From Argopecten irradians (lineage: Eukaryota; Mollusca; Bivalvia; Pectinida; Pectinidae), in assembly GCF_041381155.1 (NCBI RefSeq), contig NC_091134.1, positions 53,827,944 to 53,891,943 of the forward strand: DNA of 64,000 nucleotides, written 5' to 3'. Of this stretch, positions 33,977-48,900 are shown in pieces; position 1 is the first letter of the stretch; each line of letters opens with the position of its first letter. The position numbers were made by a program, and so were the translations under genes. The notes beneath the pieces are model-generated. The model did not search any database. It had not been told where the DNA came from and saw only the letters and a program-made list of their open reading frames with translations.

Positions 33977-36900
33977 GTATGTGCTCTTCTTTTCATTAAC
34001 ACTGCAACATGTCATTTGTCAAATTTAAAAATAAGAGATTAAATTTTTTTTATCAACTAGAAATTTATATTTTTAGAAGAAATACCTTTACAATTTGATT
34101 CATTGCAAATTTGATATCTTTGTAATTGAAATTTGAACAAACCAATTTGGACAGTAATGACTTTACTTCTTAAAAATGTAATTATATTGACATTTGTTCA
34201 GTGACATAAGGTACACTTTCCAGATATTGTTACTTTGAATGAAACAATCGCATCATTTGAAAATGTTAACTGTTCTTTTTACATGATACTGAATGAAACC
34301 CAATATACCTCAGGTCAAAAGCTTTAGCACATATATTTATATCAGAGAAAGACCTAATTATTAATTATTCAGAAATCTCAAAGTTCTTCTCTTTAATGAA
34401 TCGATTTATTATTTAGAAGAAGGTGCTTCCCTGATTTTAGAATCAAAGCCTTGCTGTCAGAATTCTTGCCAATTTTTCCTACCTGAATTTCGAGGATGGG
34501 GAGAGAGCTTTTTTTCGGCATGCAATATTCCGTTTATTTGACATGTTGTATTTCCCGCTCTTGCTAACTCTGGTTTATTTTTTTAGATGTTCTTTCAGTA
34601 CGTCTTTACTTTACTATATATCCTATATATTCACTTAACCTCAATATTTATTTGTAGTTTTACTAACATACAAATACAAATTTCTGCTTTTGGTGGTTGG
34701 TAGTTTTAGTTTAGTTGATTTGCAGTGAGCACTAATATCATATAACAGACACTAGGATTTAAAACCAGAGCTTTGCTGAATGCAGAATAATTAAAAAAAA
34801 AAACAATCATAGAAAGTTTTAGTAATAACCTATATAAGAAATTAATAAGCATAATTGATAAGTTTGCTATGTACTGAACTGATCTACACAATCTTCTGGC
34901 CTTATTTCTCGATGAATCAATGAAACTACCAGGTATTGATTCCTTTATTAAAAAATTATACATATATTTCTTGTACAAATTACAAAAGTTAAAGATTTAT
35001 TTTAAAAATATGTTGATGAATTGTGTAATTCTATAAGAACCTAGTTAATCATTGATTCATGTACTGGTGTACAGTTCTATTGAGGCGAGAATTGTCCACC
35101 AGCAGAAAAAAAAAGGCTGTTTTTATTTGTGTTTTACTGACAGTTTGAAAAAGTTTATAGCCGTAATACAAGCTCAAAGCTGTGCAAATTCATTCGATCG
35201 AAGAAAATTAAACACAGGAAAAAATCAGGAAGAATTTGTTGAACGCGGTTGATAAAAAAATTGAAAATGGTGAAGTTGTACATATGCTGCAAGATGATGG
35301 CCCATAGGATAATGTCATAGCTTTTTGACATTAACATTGACTCATTATTTTTATGGCGGGATAGCTATAACGACTGTCTTCACTAAAGGGCAGGTCAATG
35401 TGAACTGCAGTTTTTTGTTAAGTTTACCAAGTAAACATGCATTATGGGAACATGACTGTCAGTCAATGCTTGGTATACACAAATAAGCTATCTAGAACTA
35501 ACAATGTTGAAGGTCATGTACCTTTTAACCAGCATTTTTGCGATATCAATATATCTTATGATAAAGCTCATCTAATCAAAGTATAGCACTCTTACATTTT
35601 AGAATATATTTTCACAAAATTTTGTCTGGAATCTTCTATAAAGGTGTTGTGTTTCAATCTCTCTAACAGTAGATTTGTTTATCATATTTTGGAAAACTAA
35701 TATATTTAAATGTAATACAATCATAACAAGAACATTTTAGAAAATATTAAAAAGTCATTTTGCAGTGCATGAAGTGCATGTGAGCAAAAGTGTTTATTCA
35801 TATTGCAATAGAAATTATAATTTACCTCACATCTGCTGATTGCTTCATCGTCAATGAGCCACTGTATTGTTATTTGACTGAATACGTGATATGCTTTACA
35901 GACATGTTTACACAGGAGATAATTTGATTTCATATTTTGATAAAAAGTACAGCATATGGAAAATAATTGCAAGTTTTATATTATCTAATGTTTCGTAGAC
36001 AGAAAACTAATCTGTGTGAAAAGCAATTGCGTTATATGCGTTAACATGTAACTTTCATGCCTGGAGCTGAATATTAATCGGCATTGATAAAATATGTTGT
36101 TGCATATGGATTAGAAATGACGTAATGATTGCCATTGCATTTTAAAAAGTAGTATTGATAATTGTATTTTGTTGCATTAGATGCATTTTGTTGAATTTGT
36201 TTGTGTTTTGCCTGCTGCATTGCCTGTTTCTTAACTCCTTAGGCTATCCCGGATCTAGTCCTCCTTCCAAACTCCTGTCTGCGTCTACAGGGGCCCTCTA
36301 TCACTCGTCTAAGCGTGATTTCTCCTCGAGTGGCAATCTCAGTGTTCGGGGTAGACCGACAGAGTCGCTCCTGGGTAAGCTTATGTTAACTGTGTCTGTC
36401 TCACTATGTCCTGTGCCGTCCATGTTCTTCATAGTATAGTAGTGGGAAAGGGAAGGGGGGGGGGGGGGGTGGTTACAATATTAATGTCTTACATTGCCAT
36501 TTAATCAATTTCCCATAGGGAAAGTGAGGGAAGATCAAATATCCAGACCTAACAATACAGATCTCTTTACAATTTAGATTGTCTTGTATTGATAATTATG
36601 AGTTATTAGGGGGATCCTCAAGGCAAGATCGGATCAAAATGATTGGCCTCACTTCCTTTGTTTAATATTTAGTTCTGCAAATATGTCATTTGTATATTTG
36701 TGGGTTTGAAGGCCACACACTTCACTTCTACAAGTCAATATTTTATAGGGTTGCTTCAGAGGTTAATCTTTAATTTACCGTTAACATGATCCTAGATTTG
36801 TTTTCTGTCAACGGTTAAAATGAAATATATAATTTTAGGGGTGGAAAAGGAATTTAGAATTGATTTTGATATTATCAGTAGATCAAATACCATAGTAGCT

Positions 36901-39900
36901 AGTCAGACAGAATTTGAAATTGTTGAAGGTGAAGACACTGAAACAAAATTGTGAGGTTTAAAAACAGTTTAATATTTGTGGTTTAAAGAACAGTTATTTT
37001 TAGATTGTAATAACACCTCTTGAAGCAGATGACATTGTCAAAAAGAAGAAGAGAAAAACATCAAATTATTTTTTTTGAAATGGGAAGGAAGTGTGTTCTT
37101 TCAAAACATACATTTCAATTCATTGATATGATCTGCTAATTCATTTCCCACCTTCAAACCTTTAAAGCAACAAAAAAAAAGTAGGAAACAATGGCTGCAA
37201 GCTAAATGTTGTTATAAAGTTTGTTTAACCTCTTTAGATTAGGCAAATGAAAATAAGTTGTTAAAACTTTGACATGTTTTTGAAATAGATAATAAAGTTT
37301 TATTGTCAACCTCTTAGAGTTCTTCTGTCCATAGGATTTTCCTTTAAGACAGAAGATGAAGCATCCTCTATATGCTTTAATACTTTATTAAGATGCCAAT
37401 ACTTGACTTTGCTCCAAGGCTATATCTGTATTTAAATCAAATTTCCGGGGAAGCCATCTTTTCACCAGTGAATTCCATTAATGTGTAGGTGATAGTCACC
37501 CAGTCTTTGCGACAGAAGAGTTATCTGCAGTTCAATCTTGTCATTTTCATTAGGTTGAAATGTCGTGCTAAAATACTGTTATTTTTCCGAATTTTAAAGT
37601 TGTAAATGGATGTGGGAAAGGAATGAAGTGATTACTTCTGATGTTCATTATTGGAATTGTTTACATAGCTATCATGGCCGTGATTGTCTTGTGTTTGTCC
37701 ATTGAATGTGATATCAAAGATGCGATATGACGCATGTTTCTAGCAAATATTGATAAATTTTATGTCTATTCATTGATTTTATAAATGTTATGATTTATAT
37801 AGATATAAAGGATTCTTGTTAAATGTTGATATTGTTTTGTCATGCGAATAATAATTAATTGTTATGTTATTATAACCATGTAGCCTTACTAATTTGCATG
37901 ACTTAACTGAAGCAAGTTGCATGACTGAAATATCATAGGCTATTTTATTCATTTTATATGGCATTGGTTGTCATTTACTGAAATTGATATACTCTGCCCA
38001 AGAAAAAAATCCAAAGAAAGAAAATTACTTAAAAATTAAGAACCCCTGGTATTCCTAGCAATTAAGTCTTTAAACAGTGAAACCTGATGAGATGTTAGTA
38101 GATGAATGGGAACTGTTTTAAGTTTGTCTATTCTTTTTATTCTGTTTAATTAACTAAGGCTGATTATTTTTGTAACATTTCACTTATTTTTCTATACTTT
38201 TACTTAGTTTTGTATTTTGTGTAATCTTTTAATTCTATCACTAGTTGTTTTTTGCGTTTTCACTTCACACCATATTGTTGTTGTACTTGGTTTGATCCAA
38301 GACCACATCACTGTCAACATCACAATACATAAAACTCTACTAATAAATAATTCAGTTGTTTTAAACACCAGTTATAGTAAATTAATATCATAACCTAAGG
38401 TCCCTCATCCATAATTAACATGTTAATGTGTTATGATTAGGGTCAACATTGTAAATTCTCACACGGTCAACTGGAGAATTGATCCATTTTATCAGCTTTT
38501 TCTGTCATTGGGTGTTTTTATCAGTCAATCAGTGGCCAAACAGGACTAAAACTACAATATATTTATTGATGGATTTGCCTTTCATCTTTGAGGATACAAA
38601 TTAGACATAAAAAGATAATTGGATAAAAAATGTTTAAATCATCAAATGGAAATAAAAGGCCTGTTTGTTTAGGTACATTTACTGATTTCTGAAACTGAAA
38701 GGAATTTAAATACAAGGCAAATATTGCTGCTATATATAAATATCTTTGACTAGAACTGACATTGATTGATAACACTCTTTTTACTGTAAGAAGAATGTAT
38801 CATCTCAAAGTATTTGGTAGTTTCAGTTGAATGTTACTCAGTTATTCCAAGATCTGAAGCATAAATTTTCATGGTAGGTTTTGATAAGTTTAATTAAGAT
38901 TTAAATTCGTATTGTCTATTTTAGGTGTTACTCATAGGGCATGGACATGTTTCTTTATATTCTATCTATTTACTTGTATTAATTGCATGTACATCATTAC
39001 CTGTAGAAATATTCTTTTTGCATTTGATAAGTTGATCATATACTGGTAGATGTAAGTTGCATAATAAACACATAACAACTGGTATAGATATATGATTACT
39101 ATATCTAATGTTATATCCACTCCATATGCTAAACCTATTTTGAAATACTGTTTGTTTGGTTTATTGAACCATGAACAATAGGAATTTTTACTGGTAGTAG
39201 CTGGTGACCACCTCATGGCCTGTCAGGCGATAAGGCTACAATGTCTTTCCTATCAGAAACACAACCAAGGTAGTAATCAAAGTTCTTTGTCATGTTCCTC
39301 AGAAACACAGGATTCTGTTCATTCATTAAACTATGAACCTCAGGAGTGTTTATTACGTTAGATACAGTATAAGTGTTGCAGACTGTGACGAGTGATTTGC
39401 TGTACATGTCTATTATGGAAACTCTATATAAGGCCATCCGGTGCAGGTAAAACAGGATCAATATTACAATCTGCAGTGTATAAATCATTGAGTGACTACC
39501 TCCAACGTCAATGAAAACAGTCTGCATCATTATCTTCTAAAGTAACTTGTCGGTGCATCATCCTGTGATGTAACCTTCTTTTATAATGAAAAATTTCATT
39601 CTTTCAAGTTGGATTCTAAGAGATCAAAAATATTTATTCAGCTTCTTTCAATGCTTTAGTGATGTGGTTTTGATTCATGCATTACAAAATTTTATGTACC
39701 ATATCAGTTTTCAATTTAGCACTTTAACCATTTTCATAGATATACAGCAAATCATAGAGTTAACAGTTGTGCAATATTGTATGTCACAAGATTATTGTAA
39801 AAGTTCAGGTAAAATTTTATTTAAATTCAATATGAACTATTTGAGAGCAAACCAAAATCACAAACATTTAATTTGGTAACAAATCATAGCTAGCTTTTAC

Positions 39901-42900
39901 TATTTACAGGCAGTCTTATCCTGTCTTGTGACCAAGAGGTCATTTACAGATTGTAAAATCATGCTTTGTACAGTTGTTGTTAGTTTGTTACGCTCCTTAC
40001 ATCTTGTGAATCTTGTGACAATACATGTTATGACTGTCTTATGTGTATCCATCCTAGCTTGATTTATACTGTTACTGACCGCTATAACATATAGTACTCC
40101 TGTGAGGTGGTGACCCTTGGTCAGCAGTTTAACACCCAGAGGTGAAGGACACTGCTTACTACCTAACTACATAATCACATACTCTCGTCATAATCAGTTT
40201 TGCTCATGTTGTTTGTGAACCTTTGATTGATGTTGTATTTTTTCTTTTCTTTTTTTCCTTTTGTCTCTCCTCCCATCCCATTCATTTACCAATCCATTCA
40301 TCCATATCAACCCATCCATTCCAAATTTGGATAACTCCACAACAAACTTGTTGGCACCATATTTGGTTTGGTTTTGGCGGCACTTTGATTCACCGAAAAA
40401 TCACTGAACCATGTCCCCGTGGCAGTGTTAAACGCAATCCCTGAGGCAGGTCCCACGAAGCGAAGTCGCTCTTTTCTAGCACCAAGTGGCACTCCCCCGA
40501 CCCGTCCCAAGAGCACCATGAACCTTAGTACAAGAGAGAATGTCCGACTGAGGGACCCGAAGACAACCCCTAGGAAACCACGACCAGCCAGTATAGCAGG
40601 ATCTGTACCAAGCTTCATCTCTGTGGAGAGTCCAAAGGGAGCCTCTCGAAGCAAGAGCACAGACAGACTAGCCAGAGGTAGGTACATTGTAGGTCCATTA
40701 TGAGTCTTTTAGAGTTAACTACAGTCAAACCTCGATGATTCGAACTTCGATGAATTGAATTTCTCGCTGTATCGAACTTTTTGTCTGGTCCCGAATTTCT
40801 TCACTGTATAACATTACTAACTAACCCATGTATGAATCGAAGTTTTATGAATCGAAGTTCTCGATGTATCGAACTTTTTTCATGGACCATTTGTTATAGA
40901 ATCCTAGGTAACCGACACTCGATGATTCGAATAAAATTTACCTGTACAGATCAGGTGTTCGCCGATACCCCGCGGCATGCTGTCACACCTGTCTCGCGAC
41001 GGCCCTTCGCCGGACAACAGGGATTATGACAGCCTGTGTTGCTAGCTTGATATCATCAAGATAATTAATATCACTAATCAGGCCGATACCCGGTGCTTTG
41101 TTTTTACAAGCTGCGTTATTAAATCATTAGTACGGCAAAGATACAGTTAGTCGTTTTTGATGTTCGCCGCCGCCATTGGTAGCGGTTTGTAGAATTTATC
41201 GAATGGTAAATAGCGAGCCACATTATTAGTAACTCATACTCAAAACTGTTACATTGCACAACTTTGGCATAAATACTTGAGCAAATCGATCATTCTAAAT
41301 CAAAGTATTTTGTAGGTGTTGTAGCGCTTTCGGTTCTTCCTTTTTAGTATCGTTTTTACAACGTGTTTTCGTTTTTATATTCATTCCGTAATATTAACCA
41401 TCGCTTAAATAGTCACCAAACGAACACTTGTACATGGGTTAGGCCTAGTACACGTAAGTCTTGTTTATAATATACGTTTGTATTGCTAACGATAGCAATA
41501 CATGTGATTAATTGCATACTTCGTTTTTATTTTGTTTTGCTTGTGGTACAATGATTATCAAGTTTACGGAACGGAGACGACATGTACATAACTACCACAG
41601 TTGGTCATGGTAAAAAAAAGCGGTCTAATTTCAACCACAAATAATTTGAAGTCTCGATGTATCGAAGTTTTTCTGACGGTCCCTTGAACTTCGATACATC
41701 GAGGTTTGACTGTAGTAATATGCTAGAGGTTAGGTATAGCGGTCACCTGTTATGTCATAGTTTAACAAAATTCAAAATAAAAAGGAAATTTTGCAAGAAT
41801 TCTATTGTGAGAAACAATTCAATGACTCTCTCTTTAATTTGGAAGTTAATAAATACAAAGGTGTATATATTTTACCTGATTTAAAGATTTCAAAATTTAT
41901 ACAAGATACAAGTTCATATTCGCTCAGAATTTAGGAAGTCACACTGAGCTGACCTCCAGATCTGCAAATTAGGACCACTTATTATAAAGTTGTCATAATG
42001 TAATACACATATATGCAATGCTGCTTGATAGCGTAACTAAAGTGGAAGCACTATGGTATTTCTAGATTTTGTTGGCTGTCTCAATAGTTTGTGATAATAT
42101 CGATCTCTTCAAGGCCTGATCACAAACCCTACAATGAAAATCGAACCGACTTTGTGGCAATGAATATTGATTATCATAGTGAAAATCTGATTACGTAGAC
42201 AACTTGTGGATGATGCATGAGTTCATGCTCTTATCTGATTTTGTGTCCAAAGTCTTTGTCATAAAGAACGAGATTAATATTAATAACACTGAGTTTGTTG
42301 ACTTCAGTCAGAATATATTTATTCACTCTTTTTCAATAGCTTTGCATAGAAAATCTGTGAAAGTTTTTTTCTTTACAATTGATCTATTTCCAGACAAGTT
42401 CTCATCAATATTTCAGCACACTACACTGTCAGGCAAATGTCTACTTAGTTTCATATACATTTTTCTTCTTAGATCGCCAGAAGACACCTGTGAGATCAAC
42501 TCCTAAACGAGAGAAAGATGAACAGAACCTACAGGAAAAGAAGGTGAAATTGTGTTACCATATATAGAATAAGTATACTGATTGCTGATTTTCATTAGGT
42601 GCAAGTCCAGCTAGCCCCTAAGCTCAATAGTTTGACCCAACATTATCCTTCATCAACTGACTTTGGTTTAAGATATTTCCAACTTGATGCGTTGTTAATA
42701 CGTACCAGGTAATCTATAGAGAAGAACCCCCATACCAGTCAAGTATGGTAATCATAGTTCACACTATTGCTTTTACACCTGACCAGTTTAAGTATTTGGT
42801 GCGTCTGGGGTTGTGTACAAAAGCCAGGAATTCACAGTTTTAAGAGGTTCGTGTCTTATTCTGGTATGAATTACCTGTAACATGATACTACAATTAGCTC

Positions 42901-45900
42901 AGTTGGTATTTCATCTCAATCACAAAGGTAGAAATTTTGTCCTGCTAAACAACCAGGTGACTATCAGGAGATAGAGATCTAGAATTTAAATTGGAGCCCA
43001 ATGACCAATTTACATCCTTTATGATATAACCTATATCTGGGAGAAGGTGGTAGTTAGATTATCTGGAATCACTTTGTTAGAGGTTGTAAACACCTGTACT
43101 ATTAGTTGATGTCACATGTCCTCAGTCTCGCTCAAAGTGCTGAATACAGCATATCTGTATTTTCCTACAGACAGCCTGTGTCAGCTAAACTCTCACCATG
43201 TATTATGTATTGATTGGATTCACCCATGCCAGGTTCTTATACATTTTTGGTATCTTTTTAGTCCTGCATTAACAAAACTTATACCTGTATTTGAAAGTCA
43301 TGAAAATGCATAAGCAGAGTTTTAGTTTATATAATAAACTGCAAATATTGGCTTTCAATCATATAAGACATGCTAATTTAAAGCACAAGTAGTAAATTAC
43401 TATGTTTGGCATTGATAAAGATTAGCTACTGGTAGTATACATGATTGATTCAACAATTTTATATATATACATATGTAGTAATTTTTTTTTTATTATAAGA
43501 ATAACTTAATGTTAACAACCAAAGGGAATAGTGACAATCAACTTACTCAATATTGTACTTGGTAGTTATTTTAGCAAATTACCTTGCAACTATGTTCTTA
43601 CTACTGATGTCCCCTGTCTCATAGAGCCATTAAGTTCTATACTTTTGTTTATAAACTTCAATAGATTAATAGTATAGGGAAATGTTTGTTTTGTAGGAGA
43701 AAAAAGGAAGCAGTGTAGATATAAGAAAACTTACAGAGAAAAGAAAGGCAGAGCTTCAGAAACTGGCAGAGAAGAAAAAAGAAGTGAAGGAGAATCAAGG
43801 CAGTGATCACGAAAAAACACCAGAGCGATCAACAGATCGGTCAACACCTACATCACGGGTTAGTCAGCAGACGATTGACCGCCTGTCAACACCAAGGCTA
43901 GCCAAGTACAAGAATGAGACACCAGCTGAAACTGTGAAGGACCGTGCGACCCCCACTAGAGAACGGGCTGCCACGCCCACTAAGGTAAATATTGCATCTG
44001 AGCATTAGGACACTTAAGGAATGCTGGACCTGTCATGTCGATGAGGTCATTATGCCTGTAAGAAATGACCATTTTGTTTGAAGATCCTGCTATCAGTGTA
44101 TATTTTCTGGCTTACATTGTGTGTCATACAGAAACCAAAGTTTTGCTTTGCTGTATGTTCTGTATATTATTCTGGTTGTCAGTAACATACTGGCTTCATC
44201 ATAAGATATATTGATTTCTGTTGTACAACAAGAGAGGATTATAACAGATTGAGAGGAATAACTAATGATCATCATGTACATATGAATGTAAAGTTCTTTT
44301 CTTTTTTATAAGTAGTCATTTCATATATACAAACCTTTATAAGATTATTTTGTGACAATTTTGTAGCCTAGTGGTATATATCATTAGTACAGTTGAACCT
44401 TGTCATTTTGAAATTGATAGGACAGTTGCTATTACTACATGAGTTTGAATGATTAGTGCTAAGATTTTGGAGACAAAAAAAAATACTTCAAAGTATACAT
44501 GGGCTTTGAGTTTTAAAAAAGAAGTCAAGTTAACACAAGGTTCCACTGTACTTCAATAAGAAGTTATAATTTCAACAAATACTTAAAACTGTGTGTGCTG
44601 CCCTTTTTGCAGGGAACAAAGAAATCTGTTACAATTGTAGCGCCCCAATCTTCTCCTAGGAAGGTTAGTTAAGTGCATGTATCAACCACCCACGCAAACC
44701 CCTAACTTATCAGGAGACTTCTAGTGGAATATTTTGTCCTACCTACGTGCCTTTTATTGTTATTTTTCATTTTTGAAAGATTGAGAAAATGGTACATGTC
44801 GGACAAAACATTCAATTCGTGGGTCATTCCTGAAAGTTAATTATGGATGTGCACTTTAACATAATGTACTCTACATTGATTTTATTCATTTGTAAACTAT
44901 TTTACTAATGTACTAACATTTTTTTATTTTTAATCAGTTGTTTGATTTCAGCATGGTTTTCCTGATTTGTGCAGTGTGCTACACATATAGACTTCATCAT
45001 CTCAGAAGTCTGTAGTAGAAATATGTTTAGAGTGAAAAAATAGATACTTTTTAAGTTTAAGATGAACAGTACTTTTCTATCTTGTCTCTCCTAGTGTACA
45101 TTTGTTTGTTTGGCACTATGACAAACTCCTTTACCCAAACCTGATTGGAGTAAAACCAACATAAAAGGTTCATTTATGGATCTCTTTGATTTTCAGCAAA
45201 TAAGAGAGGAAAAAAGGGGCTATTTTTGGTATCAAAGATATTCTTATCATTCCTTGAATTAAATACAATATGTCATAGTATCAGTAATTAACCACAATCA
45301 AGCTCTAAAGGTCTTTTAAGAATTTTATACTGCTAAGCTTATGGCAATAGATAGTTTGTCCTTCAACCTGGTCAAAAAGATAGAATCTGTTCATGGGCTA
45401 TAAGGTTTTTGTTGGATAGTTTGTAAGTTTATTTCATAGATCTAGTAGTAGCTGATATGCTGTGTGGTTAGCAGAGTTTAGAATGGAATATGTTACTGTT
45501 GTGTTATGTTTTTTGACTACATTTTTATCGGAGACCCTCCTGAATGCTGTCTGTGATTCTCGACACCCCATTCTACACCTTTGTAATTGTCAGTCATGTT
45601 TTGCATGAAAAAAAAAACGGAATGATTTTCATGTGAACCATTAGTTTATAAGTCACATTTTCATGAATCACCAACTTTTCTAAACTCTTACGTTGTTCTT
45701 TCTGGTCAGTTGTTTTTGTCTGAAATGTTATTTACAAAAGTGGGGGGAAATCTATCTATATACATTGTACATAAGGGTGAAAAGTTGTGATATCTAGTAT
45801 AGTATAGGTATTGTATGTTTCATCCATGTACTGTAGATGTCCTACAAAAGTCCAGTTATAGCTCTTACTAACTGGTGTTGGGTTGCTTATATACACAATA

Positions 45901-48900
45901 ATATATAGAAAAACATAGTACAATGTGTAATGAAAAATTCCTTACATTTTTGCATTTCATTATCTGATAATATTCGCTTAACCTCAAATGCGTTTAATTA
46001 AAGCAATGTTAACAACTGTAAACTTCCTTGCAAGCAAGTCATTAAATGTCAGATAGAATATAAAATCTTAATTGATAATTATCATCAGTTAAGGTAAAAT
46101 TTCCAGCACTATAATTTAATTTGTTTCATAGCAATACCATCAGACACACTCTAGAAAGAGCATTCCTGAATATGTCACAGTCGAGTAGTAAAGCATGGAG
46201 TAGTCGGTCAACGGTGAACCAGGTGTACATATTAAAGGAAACCTGTACAGTGATTTAATAGTGTAGCATAGTTGGGACATTATAACATTAGAAAATCTCT
46301 TGACAGTAAAGGTGATACATTATTATGACACAAAAAACTACATTTAGTTGTTTCTTTTATTGTAAGTTTAAAGGCCAGTGTTAGATCACAGGTACAATGA
46401 AATTTATTGATTCTTTTGATAATAAACAGAACTACCATAATCAGGTGGAAAACTTTCAGTTAAGATGAACAGAAATTTGGTTGGATTTTATTCTGTAGCA
46501 TTATCATAGCTTGGCCTAATACAAAATACATGTCTAGGGTTTATTGGGTTGTGTCTTAATTTATTCACCATACCGCTTATGTTGTAATCATATATATAAC
46601 CTATGTATGATGCTGATATGCATTACAATTGGTCATTGTTGTTGCCGAAGAAAACTAAAACCAAAAGATAGAACCTGGCTATTCAATCACAGTGATCTCA
46701 AATGTTTATGGTAGCTCTTGGGCGAAAATCAATGTAAAAATACACATCTGCACATTCCCTACCAGACTGATGTGAAAGTTCCCCTTATCGCATGTTGCAC
46801 AGGCAGAAGAGTATTGATTTTCATTGGCCATTCCACAAAGTTTTATTAGATTACAAGTGTTTTATTACAGCTAATGGGATGTAAGAGGTGATAAATTAGC
46901 AGACATTATATAATAATCCAATAAAAATTGTTGTCATCTGGCTAAATCAAACTGATGAAGTTATTTTTTTCCGTGCAGATCTGTGATTAATATTTTGATA
47001 TTTACTTGCAGACAAAAACACCGAAACAAAAAGACAAAGAAAATAAGGAGCCTTTGAAAAAGAAACCAACAAGTAAAGAAAGCAGCAATGAAGCTCTGGA
47101 TAGATCCTCTCCAAAATCTGTGGAGGAGATGAAGGGGGAGAGCCCTGCTCCAGCAGAAAGTGAGGCTCCAGAAGGAGGGGAACCTGCTAAGGTTATGTCT
47201 CCTCGATCTGTGTCCCCAGCCTCCTCCAAGTCAGAGGACGACGACAAGTCTGCTCCAGCTCAAAAGAAGACTCCTGAAAAGGTTGTGAAGATTGTGGAGC
47301 CAAATGAGGAAACAAACCAAGCAACTCCCACACAGAGTAAACCAAGCGCACCTTCCACCCCGGCCTCTTCCACCTCCACCCCAAAGACAAAGAAGGAAAT
47401 AGAAATGGACGAATACAAGGCTAAGTTGGCTGAAAAACGTAGACAGGCTAGGGAGAAAGCAGAGAAGGAAGCAGAGTTAGAGAGACAAAGATTAGAGGCG
47501 ATCAGGTAATACAAAAAATTACTTGTGTACTTCAGCTGTAATTATTGGGCTGTAGAAGGGAATGAAATTGACTCTGACACATTCATACACTTAAGGAAGC
47601 TGAACATTGATTTTGTATTGATCTTTGTGGAGTTTACTGTATGAAAGAGGTTTAGTAAGTCGAGGTGTTCTGTGAATCTCCTGAACAAACAGTAATGACC
47701 TTCATTGTTAGACCTAACTTCATCTTGGTACAGCCGATTGTAGTCCATATCGTGTCAGTAGCCAGCTGCTTTTATGATAATGTACAATTTGAAAAGCTAT
47801 TTAAGATTTTTTTCACTGTTCTCCATTATATATTGCAAGCTGTTTAAATTGCCCAGATATGGTTTATTTGCTTTCTGTAAACCACAATCTTTAAAGCTGT
47901 ACCTTGTAAAATACCTATATTTCATATAAGTCTACTTAAAAGTAAAATGTGAGTTACATGTATATTAACGTAAGGAGATTAAGTTAACAAATTTGTATAT
48001 AATGTATTAGAATTTGTTTTTACTTGACATTCAATATTAAGTTTCCTTTCTTGTGGTTAATCAGTTTTTCAGTATCCTGTAAGTGCTTATCTTTCATGTT
48101 AACATTTTGCAAAATACTCAGCAATGTGTTATGTGACATTTGTGTTGATTTACTAATTATGTGTTGCAGACTGGCTGAAGAAGAACGCCAACGCCAGGAG
48201 GAGGAAGAACAGCGTCGCATGGAAGAGGAAGCCAGCCGACTAGCTCAAGAGGCAAGGAAAAATGAGGAGGAGAGACTGAGAAAAGCCATTGAGGCGGAGG
48301 AGCTGAGAAAGAAAGAAGAGGCTGAACGCTTGGAACAAGAAAGGAAACAGGTATCTGGCATGTTGTAGAATGTTCTCTGTCATAAACCAAAACATCCTAG
48401 CTATATAAAATACTGTTTAATATCTCAAGTTTCAACGTTATAGATACCTATCTTATATTTTTTATCACTCTATGTAACTTCTGTAACTTGATATGTAAAA
48501 GTTTTTCAGAAGTGTTTTCAAAGCTTCCTGTTATTCAAAAAATTTCATTTGAATTCTTGTCCAAAATCACATCCAATATGAATAATGGAATCAAAACTTC
48601 ATCACGAAGAGTTTGAAAGTTATGGCTTTGATTACAGAAAGAAGAAGCTGACAGAAAAGCCAAAGAGGAAGCAGAAAGATTGGAAAAGGAAAAACAAGAA
48701 AAGGCCAAAAAGGATGAAGAGGAAAGGCAAGAAAGGAAGAAGGTATATGCCTTGAGAAACATAAGAAAATGATATAAAAAAATCAATAGGTGCAATTTGT
48801 TGGATTTTTGTTAGAAGTTGTTAGAAAATTCAGTAATCAGATTAAACTGTGACAGCAACTTCTGAAATTGTATATTTATGACTGAACTCAGACAGTCTCG

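Noticed and set aside
39213-39530. Minus-strand 105-codon open frame
   Set aside because: Composition is hydrophobic and random-looking, no domain, no splice context; lies in a MAP7 intron.
47002-47514. Minus-strand frames across MAP7 exon g
   Set aside because: Low-complexity shadows of the coding strand.
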